Shown: positions 27,444 through 36,269 of the stretch, in pieces
How the letters are laid out: each line of letters begins with the position of its first letter
Position numbering within the stretch: the stretch's first letter is position 1
NCBI GenBank assembly: GCA_913055895.1
Contig: CAJXLE010000007.1
Span: 1-36,269 of the forward strand
Source: an uncultured Bacteroidota bacterium
Lineage (GTDB): Bacteria; Bacteroidota; Bacteroidia; Bacteroidales; UBA12077
Length of the DNA: 36,269 nucleotides
Direction: 5' to 3'
The notes under the pieces: generated by a model
The model's input: only the letters and a program-made list of their open reading frames with translations
Databases searched by the model: none
What the model was told of the DNA's origin: nothing
Made by a program: the position numbers and the translations under genes

Positions 27444-28649
27444 ATGCTTGTGATGAGATGGATGTTTCTTCTACTACTTGTTGCGCTGGTTTTCTCCTGT
27501 GAGGTATTACAAAAAAGTATCGAGATGAACCAGGGCGGTCCCATGGCAGCAAATTACCAGGATACCGTCGAGGTGGAGGTGGTAAGGGATAAGGTGATTC
27601 TTCCCCTCAGGGTCAATGGAGAAAACAAAAGGTTCATATTTGATACCGGTGCCCTCACTGTTGTTTCCCGGTCGCTATACAGGGAGATGGATTACCCGGT
27701 CGTGGGCCGTGATCATTTTTTCGATGTACATGGCAACCGCGAGACATCCAAAGTGATTCGCACCGGTGAGATGAGGCTGGGCAACGTGGCTTTTCAGGAT
27801 GTCCCGGCCCTGGTATATGACCTCAACAAGCTTCCCTGGAAGTGCTTCCAGGTGGATGGCATCATCGGAAGCAACATGTTGCGCCATTCGGTAGTGCGGG
27901 TCGACCTGCGCGACAGTGTGCTTATCCTCTCGGATGATGCCAGAGAATTGAATATGGCTTCGGACAGGACTGTCCGCATGCAACTCGACAAGCAGGGCGC
28001 TCCCTATGTGCCGATCCGCCTTGGTAATCAACCAGGCCAATTCTTCCTTTTTGACAGCGGCCGGGAAGGACTGATCAATGTAGAAAAGGAATATTTCTCT
28101 TCCATGGAACAGGATATCAACTATCAGGTCGAAAAAACGGGAAGGGGTTCGGACGAAATGGGCATGATTGGCACGGGCAAACAAGAGCAGGTCTACCAGA
28201 TAGCCATGGATTCTTTGTTTTCGTCAGGGCATCCTTTACACGAACCTGTGATAAAGGTCACATCCAGTGTTTCCAGCGTGGGCCAGGAGTTGTTCCGTTA
28301 CGGACGCATCACAATGGATTTCAAACGTCAACGTTTCCTGATGGAACCTTACAACGATTCCCTTGTTTATCAAAGATCACAAAATATGGGACTGGGATTC
28401 AGTCCTGTGATAGAACGAGACACTTTTCGTGTGGGGCTGGTGTGGCAGCATTCCCTGGTCGACAGCCTGGGACTCGAGCCAGGCAACAGGATATTGAGAA
28501 TCAATCAGTACAACTATGCCGACTCCCTGGAAGAGTCCTTTTGTGAATCCTTCCTGAACCAGTCCCTTGATAAGGCCAGGTCCATTGAAATGATATACCA
28601 GGACCGCAAGGGACATTATAAAAGGGTTAAGATCCGAAAAAAGCAGTAA
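27444..28649 (+). CDS. Lipoprotein with two retropepsin-like aspartyl protease motifs and C-terminal PDZ
   Basis: Lipobox-like FLLLLVALVFSC; KRFIFDTGALTVVS and QFFLFDSGREGLINV; PDZ-like LVDSLGLEPGNRILRINQYNYADS. Confidence 0.8.
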   Translation: MLVMRWMFLLLLVALVFSCEVLQKSIEMNQGGPMAANYQDTVEVEVVRDKVILPLRVNGENKRFIFDTGALTVVSRSLYREMDYPVVGRDHFFDVHGNRETSKVIRTGEMRLGNVAFQDVPALVYDLNKLPWKCFQVDGIIGSNMLRHSVVRVDLRDSVLILSDDARELNMASDRTVRMQLDKQGAPYVPIRLGNQPGQFFLFDSGREGLINVEKEYFSSMEQDINYQVEKTGRGSDEMGMIGTGKQEQVYQIAMDSLFSSGHPLHEPVIKVTSSVSSVGQELFRYGRITMDFKRQRFLMEPYNDSLVYQRSQNMGLGFSPVIERDTFRVGLVWQHSLVDSLGLEPGNRILRINQYNYADSLEESFCESFLNQSLDKARSIEMIYQDRKGHYKRVKIRKKQ

Positions 28650-28663
28650 ATCAAAACGTCCCC

Positions 28664-29563
28664 TTAAAACTGGTGAAAGCTTTTCCCGATGAATTTCAGT
28701 CCATCGATAAGTGAGCTTCGCCAATAGGGCCATGAATGGCTGCCGTCTCTTACCCTGTATTCATGAGGTATTTCATATTTCACCAGCAGGTTGTGAAACT
28801 TGTTGTTGGCCACGGATAGTTTGTCGTCATCCCCGCAATCCAGGTAGTAACGGACGGATTTGATTTGTGCCCGATCGCCTTCCCTAACAAGGTGAAAGGG
28901 ATTGTTATCGAGAAAGTGCTGCGTGATGCGTTCCTCTCCTTCAAGGTTCGGTCCGTACAGCAAACTTTCGGTGTTTTCCCATCGTTTTTTGCTAAAAGTT
29001 TTTATTTGCTCGCGGGTGTAGATGGCTGCACTGAAAGCGGCACAGGCTGAAAACATGTGGTGGTGTTTTAGAGAATAAAGCAATGCCCCATATCCGCCCA
29101 TTGAAAGACCTGCTATGCCACGGTATCTTTTTTCTTTCCTGATGCGGTAGTTTTCCTCTATATGGGGAATGAATTCCTGAAAGAAGAAATCTTCATAGGG
29201 AACCGACCCATCATGGTTGTTCATATACCACGAGACACCGGCATCAGGCATTACAAGTATCATGGGTGGTATCTCCCCTGTGGCAATGGCCCGGTCGGCT
29301 TTCATATGTGCCTCACCAAACTGAATCCAGCCCATGTCGTTGTCGGTATAACCATGCAACAGGTATACCACCGGGTAATGGCGGTTGGAACTCTCATAGT
29401 CGTAAGGCAGGTAAACCGTATAGCGGACCTTTTCGTTCATGATGTCACTCTCCAGGGTGAGTCCTTCGACAACCCTGCCCCTGGAGACCTGTGCCGTAAG
29501 ATTTAAGCCTGATCCAAGCAATAATGCCAGCAAGGCGATTTTTAGGATGTGGTGTTTTTGCAT
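28664..29563 (-). CDS. Exported alpha/beta-hydrolase esterase (esterase D / feruloyl-esterase type)
   Basis: Signal peptide; YTVYLPYDYESSNRHYPVVYLLHGYTDN; GIAGLSMGGYGALLYSLKHHHMF; C-terminal GSHSWPYWRSSL with catalytic His. Confidence 0.9.
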   Translation of the reverse strand: MQKHHILKIALLALLLGSGLNLTAQVSRGRVVEGLTLESDIMNEKVRYTVYLPYDYESSNRHYPVVYLLHGYTDNDMGWIQFGEAHMKADRAIATGEIPPMILVMPDAGVSWYMNNHDGSVPYEDFFFQEFIPHIEENYRIRKEKRYRGIAGLSMGGYGALLYSLKHHHMFSACAAFSAAIYTREQIKTFSKKRWENTESLLYGPNLEGEERITQHFLDNNPFHLVREGDRAQIKSVRYYLDCGDDDKLSVANNKFHNLLVKYEIPHEYRVRDGSHSWPYWRSSLIDGLKFIGKSFHQF

Positions 29564-30105
29564 GGTTCTTTTTTTAGAAGGTTCGTATCATCCGTTCTTC
29601 CCGATGCATTTTCGTTTTTGGATATCCTTTTGTATAAAGGCACAAAGTAATCGTCCTTTTTGGGAAAACCTGTATAAATATACCGAAAATTGTCGATGAC
29701 ACTATTAGCTGTACAAGAGAACTGACCGCAATGTTTTAAGTAGAAATACTGAAATTACCTTTTGATGGGGCTTTTAAACCTCAATACCGTTTGGCTGGTC
29801 AGAAAAAATATTTAGAAAATTTTGAAAAAATCTGTCATACAGGCTGACAATTTAACATAAACCCGTTGAAGCGCTTTGACCCGTTTAACGGGGAATTTAT
29901 AAGAATGAGTCTTGCAGTACCTTTTTTGGTGAGTTGGATGAATCTTGGTAGTTACGTATAAACACGTAGGATAAATGCCACGATGTCTGTAACCCTGTTT
30001 CTTCCTTTTTTGTAAAAATCATTAAAGATGTTATATTTAAACCAGGTATTTCGACCCAAACAGTGTTTTTTGCCGCATCATTAGTAACGGATTAAAGTAC
30101 CGTGT

Positions 30106-32697
30106 ATGCATCTATCAATAAGGGCTTTGTTTGTTTGGGTCATGTTGAGTTTTTCGCTTTCTCTCCATGCCCAAAAACCTTCCCCCGACAGTTTGAAGGA
30201 AACCCTTAGTTTAAAAGAAGGAGTGGAAAGGGCTGATGCCTTGCAGCAACTTGCCCGTGCCCTTAAATATGAAGATCCTTCCAGGGCCAAATATTATGCT
30301 GATAAAGCCCTTGAGGTTTTGGACACTTTTCCGGATAAGGTGCTCAAGGCCAAAGCCCTGGGTCGTCTTTCCAGGATAAACCAACTGACAGGCAATTACG
30401 ATACGGCCCTTATCTATGCACGACGATTTTTGGATAGTTCCAGTGTGGTCGGGGATACGTTCCTGATTGCCAACGCCCATAATTACATGGGCATTGTTCA
30501 GCGTTACCTGGGCAATCATACCAAAGCCGTCGAACATTTAAAAAAATACATCGACCTTACCGGTAAACTCGACAAGAAGCATCATGTTGGTATGGGTTAC
30601 AACAACCTGGGGAACACCTATTATCGCCTGGGCGATTACGACAAGGCCCTGGAATATTACATGAAGTTTCTCAGGATTGCAGAAGAACTCGAGTTGAAAA
30701 AAGACGGCATCTCCATTGCTCTTTGTAATATGGCCCTGATATACATGAACATTGACAGCCTCGATCGTGCCCTTGATCATCTTTACCGGGCCGAGAAAGT
30801 CTCTCGCCAGGTCAACGACCAGGTAAGCCTGTCCACCATATACGCCAATATTGGCGAAGTGATGGAAAAAAAGGGTAGATGGCAACGGGCCAGGAAATAT
30901 TATCAGTGGTCGCTTAATCAGAACAGGAAGCTCGAACGACAACACGGGATGGCTTCTGCCTATATCAACCTGGGCAATCTGAGGAACAAACAGGACCAGT
31001 GTAATGAAGCCATGGATTGGTACAGGAAGGCCCTGGGTATCTACAGCCGGATAGAACATTCCAACGGGCGGATGAATGCCCTGTACCGCATAGGTAAGTG
31101 TTACCGCAATGACGGGAATCCGGATTCTTCACGTCTTTATTTGCACAGAGCAATGAAGAGGGCACAGGATCAGGGAGACAAGGTCATGTTGCGTGATTGT
31201 GCCCGTGAACTCTACCGTTTATATGAAGATGCGGATGATCCTGCCATGGCTTTGAAATGGTACAAGACCTACGACCGGTATGCCGATTCCATCTATTCGG
31301 AGAAAAGCGCCGACAACATTGCCAAATGGCAGATCCGTTATCAGAGCGACCAAAAACAGCAACGCATTGAACTGCTTGAGACACAGCATAAACTACAGCA
31401 AGCCCGGATATCGCGTCAAAACATGTTCTTATGGGTGCTGGTCATTGGTTCGGGCCTCATACTGTTTCTCTTATTCCTGCTCTACCGGGTCTATCGCATG
31501 AAGCGGAAAACCAACCACCGCCTGTCTGAACAAAACAAGAAAATCAGGGCTCAGAACAGCGAGATAGCTGCCCAGTCGAGAAAACTCAGTGAGGCCAACG
31601 AACAGCTCCGCAAGCTTTCCATCGTGGCCAGTGAGACCGACAACCTGATTTTTCTGGCCGATCCAGCAGGCCGGATCGAATGGGTGAACCACGCTGCCTC
31701 GCGTCTCTATGGAAAAAAAAGGAAGGATTTTGAGGGGAAAAATCTCTTTGACATGATTTCCCATGAAAAAAGGGATGGTTTGTTACATGAGTTCTATGAC
31801 AAGAAAGAGTCCATCAATTATGAATCCACCCTGAAGGGAGCTAATGGCAAGCTGTATTATTTCCAGACCACCTTGACGCCCCTTGTCGACGGGCAGGGTA
31901 AGATAGAAAGGATCATTGCCGTGGATTCTGATATCACCCGCATCAAGGAAGTTGAAAATGACCTGGTTCAAAAGCAGCAGGAACTGAAACAGGCCAATGC
32001 TACCAAGGATAAGTTTTTCTCGATCATATCGCACGATTTGAAGAATCCTTTTAACTCCCTTCTTGGAATGACCGATTTGTTGGTGCGGAGAGGCGAAAAG
32101 ATGAGCCCCGAGCGGGTGCGCACTTTCCATCAGTCGCTGCACACCACCACCCGACAAGCCTATGAGCTCCTTTCCAACCTGCTGCAATGGTCAAGGTCGC
32201 AACTGGATAAGATCACCGTCAATCCCGAATCTTTTGATTTCTCGGGCCTGGCAGAACAAAATATCCCCTTGCATGAGCAGAGGGCCAGGGAGAAAGGCAT
32301 CGACCTGATCAATCATCTTGAAAACAGAGAAATACCTGTATATGCCGATTATCAGATGATCACCACGGTCTTGAGAAACCTGCTTTCCAATGCCATCAAA
32401 TTTACTGGAAATGGCGGAAGCGTCTCTCTGGATGCTGTGGAGAGGGATCGTTACTGGGAGTTCCAGGTTAGCGACACCGGCATGGGCATCCCCGAAGAAC
32501 GCGTTGACAAACTCTTCAAGCTGGGAGAATCATACAGTGCACCTGGAACGGATCAGGAGACAGGAACGGGCCTGGGACTGGTCTTGTGTAAGGAATTTGT
32601 TGACAAAAACGGGGGGACCATCGATGCCTGCAACAAACAGGGAAGCGGCAGCACCTTTTCCTTTACCCTGCCCAAACCGGGCAGCAATCATGAATAG
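30106..32697 (+). CDS. TPR-PAS sensor histidine kinase
   Basis: Signal peptide, TPRs (YNNLGNTYYRLGDYDKALEYYMKFL), TM MFLWVLVIGSGLILFLLFLLY, PAS, HisKA SIISHDLKNPFNSLLGMTDLL, HATPase NLLSNAIKFTGNGG, DTGMGIPEE, GTGLGLVLCKEFV. Confidence 0.95.
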   Translation: MHLSIRALFVWVMLSFSLSLHAQKPSPDSLKETLSLKEGVERADALQQLARALKYEDPSRAKYYADKALEVLDTFPDKVLKAKALGRLSRINQLTGNYDTALIYARRFLDSSSVVGDTFLIANAHNYMGIVQRYLGNHTKAVEHLKKYIDLTGKLDKKHHVGMGYNNLGNTYYRLGDYDKALEYYMKFLRIAEELELKKDGISIALCNMALIYMNIDSLDRALDHLYRAEKVSRQVNDQVSLSTIYANIGEVMEKKGRWQRARKYYQWSLNQNRKLERQHGMASAYINLGNLRNKQDQCNEAMDWYRKALGIYSRIEHSNGRMNALYRIGKCYRNDGNPDSSRLYLHRAMKRAQDQGDKVMLRDCARELYRLYEDADDPAMALKWYKTYDRYADSIYSEKSADNIAKWQIRYQSDQKQQRIELLETQHKLQQARISRQNMFLWVLVIGSGLILFLLFLLYRVYRMKRKTNHRLSEQNKKIRAQNSEIAAQSRKLSEANEQLRKLSIVASETDNLIFLADPAGRIEWVNHAASRLYGKKRKDFEGKNLFDMISHEKRDGLLHEFYDKKESINYESTLKGANGKLYYFQTTLTPLVDGQGKIERIIAVDSDITRIKEVENDLVQKQQELKQANATKDKFFSIISHDLKNPFNSLLGMTDLLVRRGEKMSPERVRTFHQSLHTTTRQAYELLSNLLQWSRSQLDKITVNPESFDFSGLAEQNIPLHEQRAREKGIDLINHLENREIPVYADYQMITTVLRNLLSNAIKFTGNGGSVSLDAVERDRYWEFQVSDTGMGIPEERVDKLFKLGESYSAPGTDQETGTGLGLVLCKEFVDKNGGTIDACNKQGSGSTFSFTLPKPGSNHE

Positions 32698-32734
32698 CCG
32701 GCCTTCACCACACTTGCTTGCAGGACTTCTAACC

Positions 32735-33268
32735 TTATCGGGGTTGTGCGCCATCGCTTCTGGTTACCGCTCTTATCAGGCAGTTGGTTCCTTCTGAATA
32801 AGAAAAATTCTGCACCCGGTATTTGTTCATCGCCATAGTGCTGTCGGTGACGTAGTGGAATGAATCTGTGCCGGTGGCGTTGTTGGCATCCTTCTTTCTT
32901 TTTTCTTCTTCGGCCTGTTTTTTACGATAATCGGCATGTTCCACCTCGAAGGCGCTGCGCATGTACTTCAGGGCATCCCTGAAATACCCCATCTCATGAT
33001 GAAGCAGGGCCATCTGGCGAAGGTACAGGGGATGCCGATGGTGTATGATGGCTTTTTCATAATACTTATAGGCTTCGGCCGGTTTTTTCCTGGCGTGATG
33101 AATCAGGGCCCACTGAAAATAATGCCGGGCTTTGGCCCTGGGATTGCGAACCGGTGTGGCCCACTCAAACCAACGGGTATGATAATTGCTTTGGGCCTGG
33201 GGTTGGATCTGTATGAGGTCCTGAAGCATGTCGACTCTTTTTGTTGAATTGGTATAACGCATCACCAT
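32735..33268 (-). CDS. Small TPR-like protein
   Basis: ARHYFQWALIHHARKKPAEAYKYYEKAIIHHRHPLYLRQMALLHHEMGYFRDALKYMRSAFEVEHADY. Confidence 0.7.
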   Translation of the reverse strand: MVMRYTNSTKRVDMLQDLIQIQPQAQSNYHTRWFEWATPVRNPRAKARHYFQWALIHHARKKPAEAYKYYEKAIIHHRHPLYLRQMALLHHEMGYFRDALKYMRSAFEVEHADYRKKQAEEEKRKKDANNATGTDSFHYVTDSTMAMNKYRVQNFSYSEGTNCLIRAVTRSDGAQPR

Positions 33269-33336
33269 CGATGCCTATTGCAAAAATATGAAAAAAGCAC
33301 CGTCAAACCCTTCCCTGTGGTCGTAAAGAATTAACA

Positions 33337-33483
33337 AACCCCTCCTGCATCCAAAAGGCAGATTGCCGGCGGGGAAGATAAAAGAAGACAACATTGGTGG
33401 AGGCGAAGAATCCTGTAAAGCCAGCCTTCCGAGGCAGCCTTTGGAAGAATGCTGCGCTTTAACAGAGCAGGGGAAGGGACCAA
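33337..33483. ncRNA. Candidate structured RNA (rod-like fold, strand unresolved)
   Basis: Nested complementarity in an intergenic stretch: CCTCCTGC (33341-33348)/GCAGGGG (33467-33473); TCCAAAAGGC/GCCTTTGGA; TGCC/GGCA; CGGGGAAG/CTTCCG. Folded by eye only. Confidence 0.25.
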
Positions 33484-33557
33484 TACACAGCAAAAAGCAC
33501 CTTACATCCCTCTGAAATTCTTTTGTTGGCATCGGTTCCCATCTGAACAATGGCGCT

Positions 33558-33770
33558 TCATGGGCTGATGTCTTCAAGGTTCAGATCCCTGTTCTTATCG
33601 TTCTCGTCGGTATAATGTACGCTACAGCGATGAAGATATTCAGAAACCTGCATTTGATCATTGTCTGGTGCTCCCAGCATTTCACCTGTTTCGGGATTCA
33701 TGTATTCCCTTCCGTTGAGCTTTCCGCGATCGTCATAAACGGATCCCGACTCGTTAATGATTATCCTCAT
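33558..33770 (-). CDS. Small hypothetical protein (about 70 aa)
   Basis: ATG at 33770: MRIIINESGSVYDDRGKLNGREYMNPETGEMLGAPDNDQMQVSEYLHRCSVHYTDENDKNRDLNLEDISP. Coherent hydrophilic composition. Confidence 0.5.
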   Translation of the reverse strand: MRIIINESGSVYDDRGKLNGREYMNPETGEMLGAPDNDQMQVSEYLHRCSVHYTDENDKNRDLNLEDISP

Positions 33771-34026
33771 GATCCTTGTCTGTTTTTTGTTTGATTGCTG
33801 TTCTGTTTTTACTTTATCGTTTTGTTTTCGCAGGTCAACAACATTCAAAAAGAATTTATAATTTTAACCCGACCTTCGGCTTTGTTGACCCGCACAAAAC
33901 TAATGGCATCACCACAACTGGTAAAATCAAAATGAAAAGATGTTACGACAGCTAACAACCGCATTGTTTTTACCAGCTGGCTGGATATCAGTAAAATGGT
34001 GTGGAACATCATAATCCCAAAATACA

Positions 34027-35601
34027 ATGCCCAAACAGCAAACAGATCATTTGTTCCAACTGATAAAATCGTTATCCAAATCGGAGAAACGCAATTTCCG
34101 GTTGTATGTGAACCGCATGAGAAGCGGGGAAGGGGCTAAATTTCTCCAATTATTTGATATACTCGACAAGCAGGAAGAATACAACGAGAAGGCTGTTTTG
34201 GAAAAATCAAAAGACATCAAGCCCCAGCAACTTTCTAACCTTAAGGCCCACTTGTATAAGCAGTTGCTTAAGAGCTTGAGGTTGAAACAGGTGGCTTCCG
34301 ACCCGGAAATAAGCATCCGCGAGACGATCGATTATGCGCGGGTTTTATACAACAAAAGCCTTTACAGCCAGGCTTTGAAATTACTGGAGAAAGCCAGGTT
34401 GCAGGCTGAAAACAACCAGCGGCACATCCTGAAAATGGAGATCATTGAGTTTGAGAAAAATGTTGAGATGCAATATATCACAAAAAGCTTGGACAACCGA
34501 ACTGATGAGCTGATAGGTGAATCCCTGGAAACCGCACATCAGATAGCCTCCTCACAGAAATATTCAAACCTTGCCCTGAAATTGTACAGCCTTTACCTGA
34601 AGATAGGTTCTGCAAGGAACAAAAAGGACATGCTGGCGGTCAGCAGTTTTTTTAATTCCCGTTTTGAGCCACCTGACGATATCAGCAAATGCAGTTTTTA
34701 CGAGAAACTTCATATTTATCAGTCATATGTCTGGTATTACTATATCATCCAGGATTTCCTGATGTGTTATAAATATGCTGCAAAGTGGGTGGAACTGTTT
34801 CGTGAAAATCGGGGTATGATTTCTTTGCAGACCGACATGTACCTTAAAGGGATGAACAATTTGCTGGGCGCCCTCCATATGCTGCGTTACCACAGCAAAT
34901 TTGAAGCCGAGCTTGAGCACCTGAAGGGCTTGACCAGCGATGAATCCATATCCTTCAACGACAACAATACGATGCTGTATTATATGTTCAGCTATACCCA
35001 CAGCATCAACCACCATTTTTTAGAGGGAACGTTTGATGAAGGCTTAATGCTGGTTGACGACATCAGCCATTTCATCTCTCTTTATTCCAGGAACCTGGAC
35101 AACCACCGGGTACTGGTGTTTTACTACAAACTGGCCTCCCTCTATTTCGGCAGCGGAGACTTCCGGTCTGCCCTGAGGTATGTAAACTATGTGCTGAACT
35201 ATAAAGACATTTCCCTGAGGGGCGATATACACAGCTTTGCCAGGTTGCTCAACCTGGTCACCCATTTTGAGCTTGGCAACGACGAGCTGGTTGAATACCA
35301 GGTCAAATCGACCTACCGCTTCCTGTCGAAAATGGAGAACCTCCAGGAAGTGCAGCGTTATATACTGGACTTTCTCAGACGTTTGAGGCAGGTGCGTGCC
35401 GACCAGCTGAAAGATGAGTTTGTGAGGCTAAAGGACAAACTGATGGGGCTAGAGTCGAACCCCTTTGAAAAACGGGCTTTTCTTTATCTCGACATCATCT
35501 CCTGGCTGGAAAGCAAAATAGAGGAAAGACCCGTCCAGGATGTCATCAGGGAGAAAGCACTGAAAGAAAGGCAGTCGGCCAGGAGTTACCCCACCAAATG
35601 A
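34027..35601 (+). CDS. Alpha-helical repeat (TPR-like) protein of unknown function
   Basis: 524 aa, helical throughout (YSQALKLLEKARLQAENN; FGSGDFRSALRYVNYVLNY), no signal peptide. Confidence 0.8.
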   Translation: MPKQQTDHLFQLIKSLSKSEKRNFRLYVNRMRSGEGAKFLQLFDILDKQEEYNEKAVLEKSKDIKPQQLSNLKAHLYKQLLKSLRLKQVASDPEISIRETIDYARVLYNKSLYSQALKLLEKARLQAENNQRHILKMEIIEFEKNVEMQYITKSLDNRTDELIGESLETAHQIASSQKYSNLALKLYSLYLKIGSARNKKDMLAVSSFFNSRFEPPDDISKCSFYEKLHIYQSYVWYYYIIQDFLMCYKYAAKWVELFRENRGMISLQTDMYLKGMNNLLGALHMLRYHSKFEAELEHLKGLTSDESISFNDNNTMLYYMFSYTHSINHHFLEGTFDEGLMLVDDISHFISLYSRNLDNHRVLVFYYKLASLYFGSGDFRSALRYVNYVLNYKDISLRGDIHSFARLLNLVTHFELGNDELVEYQVKSTYRFLSKMENLQEVQRYILDFLRRLRQVRADQLKDEFVRLKDKLMGLESNPFEKRAFLYLDIISWLESKIEERPVQDVIREKALKERQSARSYPTK

Positions 35602-36131
35602 ACGGCTTTTTTAAGATGACACAACGTCTTTTTCTGACAGAACCTTCTGAAGAATTGCGGGATGGATTCCTGAAGCTGGTGGACGACTATTTGCAGTCGA
35701 AAGAAAGTGTCTACCTCAACCTGTACCGACCCGCCCTGAAAGATTTTTCACGTTACATACAAAAACTGGAGCAGCACAGGCAAGGCAGGATGCTGCCCTA
35801 TCATGAAGTACCCTACTCCACTTTCTGGCTGACGGATGAAACAGGAGATGTCTATGGCAACCTGCGCATACGGCATAAGGCACTGCCTGTATACGGCAAT
35901 ATAGGTTATGACATAAGGCCCTCCAGCAGGGGACAGGGATTGGGTAAGGTTATGCTGTCCCGGGGGTTGGAAAAAGCCAAAAACCTGAACTTTCAGCGTC
36001 TAAAAATTGCCTGCGATGAAAACAACCATGCTTCCATATCGATCATCCGGGCCAATGGCGGAGCGTTCCTGGAGCGGGTCTACGACCGGAGAACCCGTCT
36101 GTATGTGATGCGCTTTATCATTGAGCTGTAG
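35598..36131 (+). CDS. GNAT family N-acetyltransferase
   Basis: GNIGYDIRPSSRGQGLGKVMLSRGLEKAKNLNFQRLKIACDENNHASISIIRANGGAFLERV. 4-bp overlap with the preceding gene (ATGA). Confidence 0.9.
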   Translation: MNGFFKMTQRLFLTEPSEELRDGFLKLVDDYLQSKESVYLNLYRPALKDFSRYIQKLEQHRQGRMLPYHEVPYSTFWLTDETGDVYGNLRIRHKALPVYGNIGYDIRPSSRGQGLGKVMLSRGLEKAKNLNFQRLKIACDENNHASISIIRANGGAFLERVYDRRTRLYVMRFIIEL

Positions 36132-36170
36132 GCCCTTGAAAATAGGGCAGGGAGTATGTCGAAAGGTTGA

Positions 36171-36269
36171 TTACTCAGGCATCTTGTAAACGATGGCATT
36201 GATGTTCATGCCGGCCCCCACCGAAACGAACGTGATGTGGTCGCCGGGTTCGATGTATTGGTTTTCCAT
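36171..36269 (-). CDS. C-terminus of 3-oxoacyl-ACP synthase III-like protein (truncated by window edge)
   Basis: Minus-strand translation ends MENQYIEPGDHITFVSVGAGMNINAIVYKMPE*, typical of the C-terminus of KAS III (FabH-like) enzymes. Confidence 0.65.
   Translation of the reverse strand: MENQYIEPGDHITFVSVGAGMNINAIVYKMPE

Noticed and set aside
33337-33483. SRP RNA, RNase P or tmRNA
   Set aside because: Lacks the SRP GGAA/AGCAGCC apex, the GAGGAAAGTCC of RNase P and any tmRNA tag frame.
33275-33577. 100-aa minus-strand ORF in the candidate RNA region
   Set aside because: No coherent protein features, overlaps the start of the small hypothetical gene's 3' end and the pairing sequences; better treated as noncoding.
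36133-36149. GCCCT-N7-AGGGC hairpin after the GNAT gene
   Set aside because: Only 5 bp and no T-run on either side; too weak to call a terminator.
1-36269. CRISPR array, tRNA/rRNA genes, transposase or prophage
   Set aside because: No spaced direct repeats of CRISPR size, no tRNA-like T-loop context, no transposase, integrase or phage structural motifs seen.

Overview
This 36.3-kb window comes from the chromosome of a Bacteroidetes-type bacterium. Supporting signs are the TonB receptor with a carboxypeptidase-like N-terminal domain, SatD/DUF3307, a TPR-PAS histidine kinase and TAnnTTTG-like promoter elements. It holds about 28 protein-coding genes, one clear pseudogene, several intrinsic terminators, and no recognisable tRNA, rRNA, CRISPR or transposase. 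The most notable observations are: (1) a two-gene operon, 25256-27329, pairing a HOGA1-like 4-hydroxy-2-oxoglutarate aldolase with an AGT-like alanine-glyoxylate aminotransferase, which resembles the end of the animal hydroxyproline/glyoxylate pathway; (2) a nickel superoxide dismutase whose Ni-hook (HCEIPCGIY) follows directly after a Sec signal peptide (AQA|HC), suggesting an exported NiSOD matured by signal peptidase I instead of SodX; (3) a SatD/DUF3307 pair in which SatD looks like a diverged class III nucleotide-cyclase fold with a C-terminal HTH, preceded by repeated GCCGAA operator-like sites; (4) a BLUF photoreceptor two genes from a PAS-adenylate cyclase; (5) a His-rich small protein plus a CxxC TonB receptor, likely a metal-uptake locus; (6) a new-looking HExxH membrane protein; (7) a possible structured RNA near 33.34-33.48 kb; (8) a large beta-rich exported protein paired with an FN3 protein. 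No searches or structure predictions were run. All family calls come from motifs and recall.
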